64,000 bases of DNA from Sinomonas humi (GTDB lineage: Bacteria > Actinomycetota > Actinomycetes > Actinomycetales > Micrococcaceae). The notes beneath the pieces are model-generated. The model had not been told where the DNA came from. It ran no database searches and saw nothing but the letters and a program-made list of their open reading frames with translations. How positions within the stretch are numbered: the stretch's first letter is position 1; every line of letters starts with the position of its first letter. The position numbers and the translations under genes are program-made. The DNA is taken from NCBI RefSeq assembly GCF_000802235.1, contig NZ_JTDL01000079.1, positions 121,230 through 185,229 on the forward strand, written 5' to 3'. This document shows, one piece after another, positions 47,703 to 56,508 of the stretch.

Positions 47703-47942
47703 ATGGCCAAGGCTGAAATCCGTAAGCCGAAACCAAAGTCCAACCCCTTGAAGGCCGCTGACATCACCGTCATCGACTACAAGGACGTCGCCCTGCTGCG
47801 CAAGTTCATCTCGGACCGCGGCAAGATCCGCGCCCGCCGAGTGACCGGCGTGACCGTGCAGGAGCAGCGGAAGATCGCCCAGGCGATCAAGAACGCCCGC
47901 GAGGTTGCCCTGCTCCCCTACTCCGGCGCTGGCCGCGGCTGA
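47703..47942 (+). CDS. rpsR: 30S ribosomal protein S18
   Basis: A 79-residue bS18: [20 protein letters not shown] followed by [22 protein letters not shown]. No zinc-ribbon cysteines are present, so this is the zinc-free form, which in actinobacteria often coexists with a zinc form elsewhere. AAGGAGCTC lies before the ATG. Confidence 0.97.
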   Translation: MAKAEIRKPKPKSNPLKAADITVIDYKDVALLRKFISDRGKIRARRVTGVTVQEQRKIAQAIKNAREVALLPYSGAGRG

Positions 47943-47961
47943 GAAGGGAAGCTAAAGAACC

Positions 47962-48414
47962 ATGGCAAAGATCATCCTCACCCAGGAAGTGACCGGACTC
48001 GGCACCCCTGGTGACGTTGTCGAGGTCAAGGACGGCTACGCCCGCAACTACCTCTTCCCGCGTGGCTTCGCGCTGCGCTGGACGCGGGGTGGCGAGGCGC
48101 ACGTCGAGGCGATCAACGCCGCGCGTGCCGCCAAGGCCCACAAGACGCTCGAGGCTGCGCAGGAGCAGGCTGCTGCTCTCGCGAAGACCCCGGTGCGCCT
48201 CGAGGTGAAGGCCGGCAAGGAAGGTCGCCTCTTTGGCACCGTCCGCACCGAGGCCGTCGCCTCCGCCGTCGAGGCCGCTGGCCTCGGCTCGGTCGACAAG
48301 CGCAAGGTCGTCCTCCCGGGCCACATCAAGACCACGGGCAATTACGACGTCGCCGTGCGCCTGCACGACGAGGTCACCGCAACGATCAACCTCCAGGTTG
48401 TCGCCGCGAAGTAG
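47962..48414 (+). CDS. rplI: 50S ribosomal protein L9
   Basis: A 150-residue bL9. The N-terminal domain with [20 protein letters not shown] and [13 protein letters not shown] is the L9 signature; a long helix links it to the C-terminal domain. It ends at a strong terminator, closing the rpsF operon. Confidence 0.97.
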   Translation: MAKIILTQEVTGLGTPGDVVEVKDGYARNYLFPRGFALRWTRGGEAHVEAINAARAAKAHKTLEAAQEQAAALAKTPVRLEVKAGKEGRLFGTVRTEAVASAVEAAGLGSVDKRKVVLPGHIKTTGNYDVAVRLHDEVTATINLQVVAAK

Positions 48415-48445
48415 TTCCCCACCAGTCTGATGGCTGTTGGACATA

Positions 48446-48487
48446 GAGAGGGCCCCCGCCGATAGCTCGGCGGGGGCCCTCTCGTTT
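48446..48487 (+). terminator. Rho-independent terminator after rplI
   Basis: A perfect 17-bp stem (48446-48462 with 48467-48483) with a TAGC loop is followed by GTTT. Confidence 0.9.
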
Positions 48488-48607
48488 CGGATACGCCAAC
48501 TCCGCTCTGGGGGCGTTTCGGGTGCGCCGACTCTCCTCTGGGGGCGTTTCGGGTACGCCAACTCCGCTCTGGCCGCATCTCGGGTACGTGAACCGCACGC
48601 TCGGCGC
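48484..48607. repeat. Array of 31-bp direct repeats (forward arm)
   Basis: Four units of exactly 31 bp start at 48484, 48515, 48546 and 48577; the core is TTTCGGGTACGCCAACTCC and the fourth copy is degenerate, with a further poor copy at 48608. No spacers separate the units. The core reappears inverted at 48711-48834. Confidence 0.85.
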
Positions 48608-48710
48608 GTCTCGCGTGCAGCGAAACCATCTTCCGCACCTTCGGCGCGTCAACGCCAGCATGGCATTGTCGGCAGTTTGGGAATAGATAGGACGCTGTCC
48701 GGGGAGGGTG

Positions 48711-48834
48711 GGGAGTTGGCGTACCTGAGACGGTCAGGGAGGGGAGTTGGCGTACCTGAGACGGTCAGGGTGGGGAGTTGGCGTACCTGAGACGGCCAGG
48801 GAGGGGAGTTTCTGTACCCGAAACGATGAGGGGG
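48711..48834. repeat. Array of 31-bp direct repeats (inverted arm)
   Basis: Four units of 31 bp start at 48711, 48742, 48773 and 48804, with the core GGAGTTGGCGTACCTGAGA, the reverse complement of the forward array's core. Together the two arrays could pair over more than 100 bp around a 103-bp middle with no gene. The segment 48835-48907 shows nothing else. Confidence 0.85.
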
Positions 48835-48907
48835 GAGCGTGGGGCGGGGGTGGGTGTCGGACGGTCGGGAATAGGTTCGGGGCTTCCCCGGTTGTGAGGA
48901 TAGATGC

Positions 48908-48917
48908 AAATGCATTT
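48908..48917. promoter_or_regulatory. Palindrome before the FMN reductase gene
   Basis: AAATGCATTT is a perfect palindrome 26 bp before the start codon, embedded in GATGCAAATGCATTTAC. It may be a MarR- or similar-type operator, but no regulator gene is adjacent. Confidence 0.35.
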
Positions 48918-48942
48918 ACCTTCGAAAGGAAGAACGGACACC

Positions 48943-49590
48943 ATGGGTGCGAAGAAGATCGTGGTCATCTCGGCTGGCCTGGGAACACCCTCCTCGAGCC
49001 GCCTCCTCGCGGACCAGCTCGCTGACGCGAGCGTGCGCCGCGCCGCAGAGCTAGGCATCGAGACCCAGGTGGCCGTCTACGAGCTGCGCGACCTTGCGGT
49101 TGACATCGCGAACAACTTCGTCACCGGCTATGCCGCTCCCAGACTCGCAGAGGCCATCGAGGCGACTGAGAAGGCAGACGCACTTGTCGCGGTCTCGCCG
49201 GTCTTCAGCGCATCGTACAGCGGCCTGTTCAAGTCGTTCATCGATCTGCTCGACCACACCGCCCTCGAGGGAAAGCCGGTCCTGCTCGGTGTGACCGGAG
49301 GCTCGGAGCGTCACAGCATGGTTATCGACTTCGCGATGCGTCCCCTCTTCAGCTATCTCAGGGCGAAAATCGTCCCGACTGCGGTCTTCGCCGCTCCCAT
49401 GGACTGGGGCCAGGGCCCGGAGGGCGACTCGACTCTGGGCGGCAGCCTCACCTCGCGGATCGAACGGGCGGCGGCCGAGCTTGTCGCTGAACTGGCGGAG
49501 GGCACGCCCGCCAAGGCTCCCAGAGTCGCGACGAGGCCCGAGGACAAGAGCTTCGAAGAGCTTCTTTCGGACCTCACGGGCCGCAACTGA
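48943..49590 (+). CDS. NADPH-dependent FMN reductase family protein (CE1759 type)
   Basis: A 215-residue flavodoxin-like reductase. The phosphate-binding loop is VVISAGLGTPSSSRLLADQL, and AVSPVFSASYSGLFKSFIDLLD is the FMN-binding segment. It transfers electrons from NAD(P)H to free flavin. The ATG at 48943 has GAAAGGAAG 12 bases upstream; an in-frame ATG at 48904 lies inside the palindromic control region and is rejected. Confidence 0.88.
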   Translation: MGAKKIVVISAGLGTPSSSRLLADQLADASVRRAAELGIETQVAVYELRDLAVDIANNFVTGYAAPRLAEAIEATEKADALVAVSPVFSASYSGLFKSFIDLLDHTALEGKPVLLGVTGGSERHSMVIDFAMRPLFSYLRAKIVPTAVFAAPMDWGQGPEGDSTLGGSLTSRIERAAAELVAELAEGTPAKAPRVATRPEDKSFEELLSDLTGRN

Positions 49591-49611
49591 AGCCCGTCGT
49601 ACGATGACGGG

Positions 49612-50748
49612 GTGCATTCTGAGCGCGAATATGCCCCCGTCATCGACGGACACAACGACCTTCCCTGGGCTCTTCGGCAGGATTTCGGGTACGACGTCGG
49701 AGCCGCGGCTCTCGATGTCGGCCAGCCGAGGCTTCACACGGACATACCCAGGCTGCGGCGGGGTGGGGTAGGCGCTCAGTTCTGGTCCGTGTTCGTTCCT
49801 TCCACGCTGACCCCTGAGCAGTCGGTCGTGGCCACGCTCGAGCAAATCGACTGCGTTCACCGGATCGTCGCGGCCTACCCGGAGACGTTCGAGCTCGCTC
49901 GGACGGCCGGCGAGGTTCGCGCGGCCATCGATCGTTGCCGCATTGCCTCCCTCATGGGCATGGAGGGCGGGCACAGTATTGCTGCGTCGCTCGGCGTCCT
50001 GCGCGCGATGGCCGAACTCGGGGTGCGATACATGACCCTCACGCACAACGACAGCCTCCCCTGGGCCTCCTCAGCAACTGGTGAGGGCGAGGATCAAGGG
50101 CTCAGCGAGTTCGGCCGAGCCGTCGTCGTGGAGATGAACAAGCTCGGCATGATCGTGGATCTCTCCCACGTCTCCGAGCGGACCATGGAAGACGCCCTCG
50201 ACACGTCGCGCGCGCCCGTCATGTTCTCCCATTCCTCATGCCGTTCCGTGTGCGGCCACCCACGGAACGTCCCTGATTCGATCCTCGAGCGGCTCCCCCG
50301 CAACGGCGGCCTGCTCATGGTGACGTTTGTGCCGAAGTTCGTTTCTGAGGCCTGCCGCGACCACGCCCGCGCCGTTCAGGCGAAGCGGCTTGAGCTGGGT
50401 CTTCCGGTCGGCTTCCACGATGTAGCCCCCGCCGAGGATCCAGCGGCGGCGGCGGGATTCGAGGCTTGGCTGCGCATGCACCCGGCACCCAAGGCGACCA
50501 TCGACGACGTCGTCCGTCACCTCGAGCACGCGCGCGACGTCGTCGGCCCGCACCACCTAGGGCTCGGTGGAGACTTCGACGGTACCCCCGAGCTCCCCGA
50601 GGGCATGGACGGTGTCGCGGGCTACAGGCCCCTGCTCGACGCTCTGGCCGAGCGCGGGTGGAGCCGCAAGGAACTCGACGCGCTGTGCTCCGAGAACGCG
50701 CTCCGGGTGCTCGAAGCCGCGGAGGAGGCGGCGTCAGATTCGGCGTGA
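49612..50748 (+). CDS. Dipeptidase (membrane dipeptidase family, M19)
   Basis: A 378-residue zinc dipeptidase. The metal motif HxD is in VIDGHNDLPWAL, the bridging Glu in MGMEGGHSI, and further His ligands in DLSHVSE and MFSHSSCR. LGLGGDFDG closes the active site. No signal peptide is present, so it is probably cytoplasmic. The start is a GTG with only a weak binding site, 22 bp after the FMN reductase stop. Confidence 0.92.
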   Translation: MHSEREYAPVIDGHNDLPWALRQDFGYDVGAAALDVGQPRLHTDIPRLRRGGVGAQFWSVFVPSTLTPEQSVVATLEQIDCVHRIVAAYPETFELARTAGEVRAAIDRCRIASLMGMEGGHSIAASLGVLRAMAELGVRYMTLTHNDSLPWASSATGEGEDQGLSEFGRAVVVEMNKLGMIVDLSHVSERTMEDALDTSRAPVMFSHSSCRSVCGHPRNVPDSILERLPRNGGLLMVTFVPKFVSEACRDHARAVQAKRLELGLPVGFHDVAPAEDPAAAAGFEAWLRMHPAPKATIDDVVRHLEHARDVVGPHHLGLGGDFDGTPELPEGMDGVAGYRPLLDALAERGWSRKELDALCSENALRVLEAAEEAASDSA

Positions 50749-50755
50749 GGGCGAG

Positions 50756-51484
50756 TCAGAGGAGCTCGACGAACGCCCTCGCCTCTTCGATGCTGATATC
50801 CGAGTGGCGCCATAGCATCTGTGCTGCGTCTTCGGCGTCGCCAATCTGTGCGAGTGCCTTGATCTCTCCGTAGATTTCGTCGTTGAGCAAGTTGCTCGCG
50901 ACCTCGAGCGTCTGCCGTCCGTTGCTGACGATCGCCCGATAGCGGTAGGGATAGCGGGTGGTAGATCGCTCGCCGAGCGTTGCCGGCACCTTGGGTTGTT
51001 GGGCAGACGACGGCGAAGCCTCCTCGCGTCGTTGTGACACCGCGGGCGTTGAGGAAGTGGTCTCAGGCTCGGTCCTCTCGGCCGGCCCCTTGGAAGGCTC
51101 GCCCGTCGCATCTTCGTCCGGTGCGCCCGGCGGCCTGGTTTGGGGACCGGGGGCCGGCCGCGTGGTCTCGGCCGGAGGGGAGTTGAACGACTGGGGGTAC
51201 CGGTCCATGAGGAGGACTGCGTTCCGCGCCTCGATCAGGCGCGCCCCCGTGGCTTGGCGGTAGGCGGCGATCGCCTGAACCGTGAGCCCCTGAGCGATGA
51301 ACGAATAGATCACGCGGTGCTGGTGCTCGCTGAGCCGTGACGAGGCGGCGGCAGCGGCCTCTAGGCCGCCGGCAAGGGCCGCATCCCCCGAAGACTTTGA
51401 CCTCCGAGCCCCCCTGCGCAGCATCAGGACGACAATCACGACGACGCACAGCAGGATGATGAGGGGCGGCAGAAGGTTTTCCAT
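50756..51484 (-). CDS. Hypothetical membrane-anchored protein with L7/L12-C-like segments
   Basis: A 242-residue protein with one N-terminal helix (about 5-22) followed by a cytoplasmic part. VYSFIAQGLTVQAIAAYRQATG-type sequence (about 58-80) followed by RLIEARNAVLLMD resembles the C-terminal fold of ribosomal protein L7/L12, a pattern seen in many actinobacterial membrane proteins. The middle (about 105-170) is disordered, rich in Pro, Glu and Thr. A second conserved segment closes the protein. The function is unknown. Confidence 0.72.
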   Translation of the reverse strand: MENLLPPLIILLCVVVIVVLMLRRGARRSKSSGDAALAGGLEAAAAASSRLSEHQHRVIYSFIAQGLTVQAIAAYRQATGARLIEARNAVLLMDRYPQSFNSPPAETTRPAPGPQTRPPGAPDEDATGEPSKGPAERTEPETTSSTPAVSQRREEASPSSAQQPKVPATLGERSTTRYPYRYRAIVSNGRQTLEVASNLLNDEIYGEIKALAQIGDAEDAAQMLWRHSDISIEEARAFVELL

Positions 51485-51710
51485 CGGGGCTTCCGGATCG
51501 GTGCGGAGGACGTGAATCTAGCCCCGGCCGGGGGCACTTTCCAGCGTAGTACGCGGCGAGCTACGGGGCACCCGGCAGAGAAGCCCGGCGGTGTAGGCGC
51601 TGTATGCGGCCAGAGGAATGCGACCCGTCGCGCGATATGTGGGAGAAATCACATATGTCCCGCGGCTCCCATGAAAACACAAACGGTTGCACAAAAAAGA
51701 GCATCTCGGC

Positions 51711-51855
51711 TGTGGATTTCGCATGTGGACAAAAAAGATTAATCCACATGCTGTAGGCAGCGTCTTCCCACGTCAGGGGCGGATTCGAGAAGCTCCAATC
51801 GCGATATCCACAGTGGTCCACAGGTTTTCAACACTTGGGGGAGGAGTTATCAACA
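51711..51855. promoter_or_regulatory. Cluster of DnaA-box-like sequences before dnaB
   Basis: At least four 9-mers with one mismatch to TTATCCACA lie here: 51724-51732 (minus), 51740-51748, 51804-51812 and 51847-51855; 51711-51719 (minus) and 51825-51833 have two. GCATGTGGA and TCCACATGC form an inverted repeat (51721-51729 with 51743-51751). The stretch is AT-richer than its surroundings. It may let DnaA control dnaB. The sequence 51485-51710 shows nothing else. Confidence 0.55.
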
Positions 51856-51976
51856 GCGATATCCCCAGAGGGTGTTCACTTCGGAGTTCTCGACTGTCGG
51901 AGGGCTTGGGTACGGTCTTGGAGCATCCAGCATTCTGTGCCGGAGCTTGGTCTCTCTTCCTTGCGAGGTGCTTCTG

Positions 51977-53368
51977 ATGTCCGCTGCCCACACCGAATCG
52001 GCCCCCTCCTACCGGGACTCGGATACAGGCCGAACTCCGCCTCAGGACATCGTTGCTGAGCAGTCGGTGCTCGGCGGGATGATGCTCTCGAAGGACGCCA
52101 TCGCGGACGTCGTGGAGGTTCTCCGCGCTCCCGACTTCTACCGTCCAGCGCACGAGACGATCTTCGAGGCGATCACTGACCTGTACAGCCGCGGCGAACC
52201 CGCGGACGCGGTCACGGTTTCGGACGAGCTGACCAAGCGCGGCGAGATCAACCGAGTGGGCGGCCCGGCGTATCTTCACGAGCTCATCCAGTCAGTGCCG
52301 ACCGCGGCCAATGCCGGCTACTACGCCGAGATTGTCGCAGAGCGGGCCGTGCTGCGCCGACTCGTGAGTGCGGGAACCAAGATCGTCCAGCTCGGCTATG
52401 GGCAGGACGGCGAGGTTGAAGACCTCGTCAATCAGGCCCAGGCCGAGGTCTTCGCGGTTGCCGAGCGCCGTCAGGGCGAGGACTACGTCGCGCTTTCCGA
52501 GGTCATGGAATCCGCAATGGACGAGATCGAGGCGGCAGGCCATCGCGGTGAGGGCATCACCGGCGTCCCGACGGGCTTCTACGAACTCGACGAGCTCACC
52601 CACGGCCTGCACGGTGGCCAGATGATTGTCATCGCCGCGCGTCCTGCAGTGGGAAAGTCGACCTTCGCGCTCGACTTTGCCCGTTCTGCCGCCATCAAGC
52701 ACAAGCTCCCAACGGTCTTCTTCTCGCTCGAAATGAGCCGCAACGAGATTGCGATGCGCCTCATGAGCGCCGAGGCCACGATCCAGCTCCAGGACCTTCG
52801 CCGAGGCACGCTCCGCGACGAGCAATGGGCCAAGATCGCGAAGGTCATGGGGCCGCTCAACGAATCCCCGCTCTTCATCGACGACTCGCCCAACATGTCC
52901 CTCATGGAGATCCGTGCCAAGTGCCGCAGGCTCAAGCAGCAGCACGGACTCCGCCTCGTGGTCCTCGACTACCTCCAGCTCATGAGCTCCGGCAAGAAGG
53001 TCGAGAGCCGCCAGCAGGAGGTTTCCGAGTTCTCCCGGGCGCTCAAGCTCCTCGCCAAGGAGCTTGACGTCCCGGTGATCGCCCTTTCGCAGCTCAACCG
53101 CGGCTCGGAGCAGCGGCAGGACAAGCGTCCTATGGTTTCGGACCTGCGCGAGAGCGGATCGATCGAACAGGACGCCGACATGGTGATCCTGCTCCACCGC
53201 GAGGACGTCTACAACAAGGAGTCGCCCCGTGCGGGCGAGGCCGACATCCTCGTCGCGAAGCACCGCAACGGCCCGACGAAGGACATCGTCGTGGCCTTCC
53301 AAGGGCACTACTCGCGCTTCGCCAACATGGCCGTCGATTCGGGCGACGGTGAAGGCGGCGGCTTCTAG
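51977..53368 (+). CDS. dnaB: Replicative DNA helicase
   Basis: A 463-residue DnaB. The N-terminal domain (about 20-125) begins QDIVAEQSVLGGMMLSKDAI. The RecA-like motor has Walker A ARPAVGKSTFALDFA, Walker B LRLVVLDYLQLM and the DNA-binding loop region SQLNRGSEQR. It unwinds the fork ahead of the polymerase. No intein interrupts the Walker A region, where many actinobacterial DnaB genes carry one. The ATG at 51977 has GAGGTG ten bases upstream; upstream frame extension is rejected. Confidence 0.97.
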   Translation: MSAAHTESAPSYRDSDTGRTPPQDIVAEQSVLGGMMLSKDAIADVVEVLRAPDFYRPAHETIFEAITDLYSRGEPADAVTVSDELTKRGEINRVGGPAYLHELIQSVPTAANAGYYAEIVAERAVLRRLVSAGTKIVQLGYGQDGEVEDLVNQAQAEVFAVAERRQGEDYVALSEVMESAMDEIEAAGHRGEGITGVPTGFYELDELTHGLHGGQMIVIAARPAVGKSTFALDFARSAAIKHKLPTVFFSLEMSRNEIAMRLMSAEATIQLQDLRRGTLRDEQWAKIAKVMGPLNESPLFIDDSPNMSLMEIRAKCRRLKQQHGLRLVVLDYLQLMSSGKKVESRQQEVSEFSRALKLLAKELDVPVIALSQLNRGSEQRQDKRPMVSDLRESGSIEQDADMVILLHREDVYNKESPRAGEADILVAKHRNGPTKDIVVAFQGHYSRFANMAVDSGDGEGGGF

Positions 53369-54252
53369 AGGTCCGCTAGCGAGACCTCGAGCGCTCTAAG
53401 CCTCCGCCGGTCGGCGACGACGTCCACGGCTGAGATCCGCCCGCCGTCGACCGTAAACGCGAGCACGAGCCGAAGGTGACCCCGCGGCGCAACGACGAGC
53501 CCGGGAGCGCCGTCGAGCAAGGCTATGCGCGCGAACGGAGCCCGGAGTGCCGAGGCGACTGCAGCGCGCGCGACTTCTTGCGAGCCGCGGAGCATGACGG
53601 CGATGGCCGCGGGAGTTGCGGCCGCGTCGGCGGTCAGAACGACGTCGGGAGCGAGGAGGTTGACGAGCGCTTCGAAGTCGCCGGAGCGCACTGCCGCCAG
53701 ATAGGCCTCGACTGCATGGAGCTGCCGGGCCGCGTCGGGGGAGGGTGAGGCTGATCCCTTGACCCGCCGACGGGCACGGCTCGCGAGTTGCCGTGTCGCT
53801 TCGGTCGACTTGCCGATGATCGGGGCGATGTTGGCGAACGGGACGTCGAACATGTCGTGCAGCACGAAGGCGAGGCGTTCGGCGGGCTGAAGCGAGTCGA
53901 GCACCACGAGCAGCGCGAGTCCCACGGCGTCCGCCATGACGGCTTCCTCCTCGGGATCGCTCCCCGCCCGTCTGTCGGCGAGTTCGGGGATCGAGTCATC
54001 GAGCGGAGCCTCTCCGCGAGTCTCCCGGCTGCGCAGGATGTTGAGGCAGATCCGGGCGACGACCGTGGTAAGCCAACCTCCGAGGTTCCCGATAGCTCCC
54101 GCGTCCGTAGTCGAAAGGCGCACCCAAGCGTCCTGCACGGCGTCGTCCGCCTCGGACAGCGAGCCGAGCATGCGGTAGGCCATCGCACGGAGGCGGCCGC
54201 GCTCCGCTTCGAATCGGCGGCCCAGGAGATCGGAGGCATCCACGGATGTCAC
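53365..54252 (-). CDS. RNA polymerase sigma factor, ECF41 (SigJ-like) with SnoaL-like C-terminal extension
   Basis: A 295-residue ECF sigma factor. Region 2 reads RLRAMAYRMLGSLSEADDAVQDAWVRL and region 4 contains ERLAFVLHDMFDVPFANIAPIIG. A C-terminal SnoaL/NTF2-like domain (about 175-290), the mark of ECF41, ends in ISAVDVVADRRRL. In ECF41 the extension, and not an anti-sigma factor, tunes activity. The partner gene in this family (an oxidoreductase/epimerase) lies divergently, as expected. The start is a GTG at 54252; a GTG at 54243 is possible. It overlaps the dnaB end by 4 bp. Confidence 0.92.
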   Translation of the reverse strand: MTSVDASDLLGRRFEAERGRLRAMAYRMLGSLSEADDAVQDAWVRLSTTDAGAIGNLGGWLTTVVARICLNILRSRETRGEAPLDDSIPELADRRAGSDPEEEAVMADAVGLALLVVLDSLQPAERLAFVLHDMFDVPFANIAPIIGKSTEATRQLASRARRRVKGSASPSPDAARQLHAVEAYLAAVRSGDFEALVNLLAPDVVLTADAAATPAAIAVMLRGSQEVARAAVASALRAPFARIALLDGAPGLVVAPRGHLRLVLAFTVDGGRISAVDVVADRRRLRALEVSLADL

Positions 54253-54273
54253 ACTTCAGCACGTTCGCGTGTC
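54247..54273 (+). promoter_or_regulatory. Probable ECF41-type promoter of the epimerase gene
   Basis: TGTCACA (54247-54253) is the ECF41 -35 consensus; TGTC at 54270-54273, 16 bp on, is close to the CGTC -10 consensus. The -35 box overlaps the start codon of the sigma gene on the other strand. Confidence 0.65.
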
Positions 54274-54314
54274 ATGCAAGCACAGGAGGCAATTCACCGA
54301 AAGGGAGCACAGCG

Positions 54315-55154
54315 ATGGGACAACCAGTTCTTGTCACGGGCGGGACGGGCACGCTCGGGCGGCAAGTCGTCGCCCGGCTGAGGGAAGCAGGGCAGTCGGT
54401 TCGGGTGCTGACGCGCCGTGCACCTGCTTCGGACGACGGCGACACGTACGTAAGTGGTGACCTCACCACGGGCGCGGGGATCGAGGCCGCGGTCGACGGC
54501 GTCCGCACAGTTGTGCATTGTGCGGGAACCCAGAAGGGCGACGGCGAAAAGGCGCGTCTCTTGGTTCGGGCGGCATCAGCGGCGGGCGTCACGCACCTTG
54601 TCTTCATCTCGGTCGTGGGAGCGGACGCCATTCCAGTTGCCAGCGCAGTGGACCGCGCCGCTTTCGCCTACTTTGCATCCCAACGGGATGCCGAACGCGT
54701 GGTGGAGGCCTCGGGGATTCCGTGGACGACGCTTCGCGCCACCCAGTTCTACGACCTCACCCTCCTCACGGTGCGCGCTATGGCGAAGCTGCCGGTCATC
54801 CCGGTGCCGCGCGGCTTCCGCTTCCAGCCGGTCGACTCGGGTGAGGTTGCGGATCGGCTCGTCGAGTTGGCACTCGGCTCCCCGGCAGGGCTCGTGCTGG
54901 ACCTCGCAGGCCCGACGGTCTACCCCATGCAGAGTTTGATCCGTTCGTATCTCGAGGCCACGCGACAGCGCCGAGTGCTCCTTCCGATCCCGGTGCCCGG
55001 GCGCGCCGCCCGGGCAATCCGAGCGGGCGCAAACCTAGCTCCCAACCGCGCCGTAGGGCACCGGACGTGGGAGGACTTCCTCGCTTCGACTGTCGGTGGC
55101 ACGACCTACAGTGGGTCCCATGGACCAAACGGGAGCCGAGGAGGCCGATCCTAG
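54315..55154 (+). CDS. NAD(P)-binding (atypical SDR/NmrA-like) family protein, ECF41 partner
   Basis: A 279-residue Rossmann-fold protein. The cofactor motif is VLVTGGTGTLGRQVVARL. VVHCAGTQKGD and THLVFISVVGAD follow as in NmrA-like epimerases, and FQPVDSGEVADRLVELAL lies near the end. The catalytic Tyr-x-x-x-Lys of classical SDRs is not apparent. Genes of this type are the regulated targets of ECF41 sigma factors; the substrate is unknown. The ATG at 54315 follows AAAGGGA. Its end overlaps the MATE gene by 35 bp. Confidence 0.87.
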   Translation: MGQPVLVTGGTGTLGRQVVARLREAGQSVRVLTRRAPASDDGDTYVSGDLTTGAGIEAAVDGVRTVVHCAGTQKGDGEKARLLVRAASAAGVTHLVFISVVGADAIPVASAVDRAAFAYFASQRDAERVVEASGIPWTTLRATQFYDLTLLTVRAMAKLPVIPVPRGFRFQPVDSGEVADRLVELALGSPAGLVLDLAGPTVYPMQSLIRSYLEATRQRRVLLPIPVPGRAARAIRAGANLAPNRAVGHRTWEDFLASTVGGTTYSGSHGPNGSRGGRS

Positions 55155-56499
55155 AGCGCCTGCGACTGCAGGCCGCGGGGAAGCTCGCTCGATCGCCCGC
55201 GAGATCCTGCGGCTCGCCCTGCCCGCGTTCGGCTCGCTCATCGCCGAACCACTCTTCCTTCTCGCCGACTCGGCGATTGTTGGCCACCTCGGCGTTGACG
55301 AGCTCGCTGGCCTCGGCCTCGCGACGACGGTTCTCCAGACCGTCGTCGGGCTCATGGTGTTCCTCGCGTACGGCACGGGCCCGGCGGTAGCCCGCTTCCT
55401 CGGAGCAGGTCAGGCTGGGCGCGCGATGGCTGCGGCGCGCGACGGCGTCTGGCTGGCGCTGCTGCTCGGATTGCTGCTTGCCGGGGTCGGATGGGCGGCC
55501 GCGCCCGCCGTCGTGCACGGAATGGGCGCGACGCCGGCGGTTCAGGGATACGCGGTCGACTATCTCGTGTGGTCGATGCCGGGCCTCATTGGGATGCTGC
55601 TCGTCTATGCCGGGACAGGGGTGCTGCGCGGGCTCCAGGACACCCGGACCCCGCTCGTTGTCGCCACGGTCGGCTTCGCTGCCAACGCATTGCTGAACTT
55701 CCTGTTCGTCTACGGGTTCCGGTGGGGCATTGCGGGCTCCGCGATCGGAACGAGCATCGCCCAACTGGGCATGGCGAGTGTGTACCTCGCGATTGTCGTC
55801 CCTCGGATGCGTCGCGAGGGGATCGCCCTCGGCCCTCACTGGCGCGGAATCCTCTCCGCAGCGCACGTCGGCTCTTGGCTCATGCTGCGGACGGCGACGC
55901 TCCGCGCTGCGATTTTCGCCACCGTCCTGGTCGCGACCGCCCAAGGCGCCGAGAACCTCGCGGCGCATCAGCTCGCTATGACGATGTTCAACTTCCTCGC
56001 CTTCGCTCTGGATGCGCTCGCGATCGCGGCGCAGGCGCTCATCGGCAAGGAGCTGGGCGCCTCAAACGCTGCCCGCGCACGCGAGCTCACGGGAACCATG
56101 GTCCGTTGGTCCCTCGGTTTCGGGGTGCTGACGGGTGCCGTGCTTGCACTTGCGGCCCCCTGGGTCGGATGGATCTTCACCTCCGATCCAACGGTCCACG
56201 CGGCCCTGACGCCAGCGCTGCTTGTGCTCGCCGCGAGCCAGCCGGCGTGCGGATTCGTGTTCGTGCTCGACGGAGTGCTCATAGGGGCCGGTGATGCTCG
56301 TTATCTCGCGCTTGCCGGTCTCCTCAACCTTGTGGTCTACGGGCCGCTTCTCGTCTGGGTGGGCCTCTCCGACCTCGCGGGCCCGTCCGGGCTCGCCTGG
56401 CTGTGGGCCGCCTTCGCGGGCGGCTACATGCTCGCGCGGGCCCTCACGCTCGGGCTGCGGGCGAGGGGGAGCAGGTGGGTCGTGCTCGGCGCCCACTAG
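55120..56499 (+). CDS. MATE family efflux transporter (DinF-like)
   Basis: A 459-residue exporter with twelve helices. ILRLALPAFGSLIAEPLFLLADSAIV-type sequence opens the first half and TMVRWSLGFGVLTG the second. MATE proteins of the DinF branch export cationic or hydrophobic compounds using Na+ or H+. The ATG at 55120 overlaps the epimerase gene by 35 bp, suggesting cotranscription from the ECF41-type promoter. Confidence 0.88.
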   Translation: MDQTGAEEADPRAPATAGRGEARSIAREILRLALPAFGSLIAEPLFLLADSAIVGHLGVDELAGLGLATTVLQTVVGLMVFLAYGTGPAVARFLGAGQAGRAMAAARDGVWLALLLGLLLAGVGWAAAPAVVHGMGATPAVQGYAVDYLVWSMPGLIGMLLVYAGTGVLRGLQDTRTPLVVATVGFAANALLNFLFVYGFRWGIAGSAIGTSIAQLGMASVYLAIVVPRMRREGIALGPHWRGILSAAHVGSWLMLRTATLRAAIFATVLVATAQGAENLAAHQLAMTMFNFLAFALDALAIAAQALIGKELGASNAARARELTGTMVRWSLGFGVLTGAVLALAAPWVGWIFTSDPTVHAALTPALLVLAASQPACGFVFVLDGVLIGAGDARYLALAGLLNLVVYGPLLVWVGLSDLAGPSGLAWLWAAFAGGYMLARALTLGLRARGSRWVVLGAH

Positions 56500-56508
56500 A
56501 CTTGGCCC

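Noticed and set aside
48484..48834. CRISPR array
   Set aside because: Repeats are contiguous with no spacers, two orientations occur, and no cas genes are in the window. The same holds for 31042-31196.
51711..51855. Chromosome origin oriC
   Set aside because: No dnaA or dnaN gene is nearby; in actinobacteria oriC lies between those genes. DnaA boxes here are better read as dnaB control.
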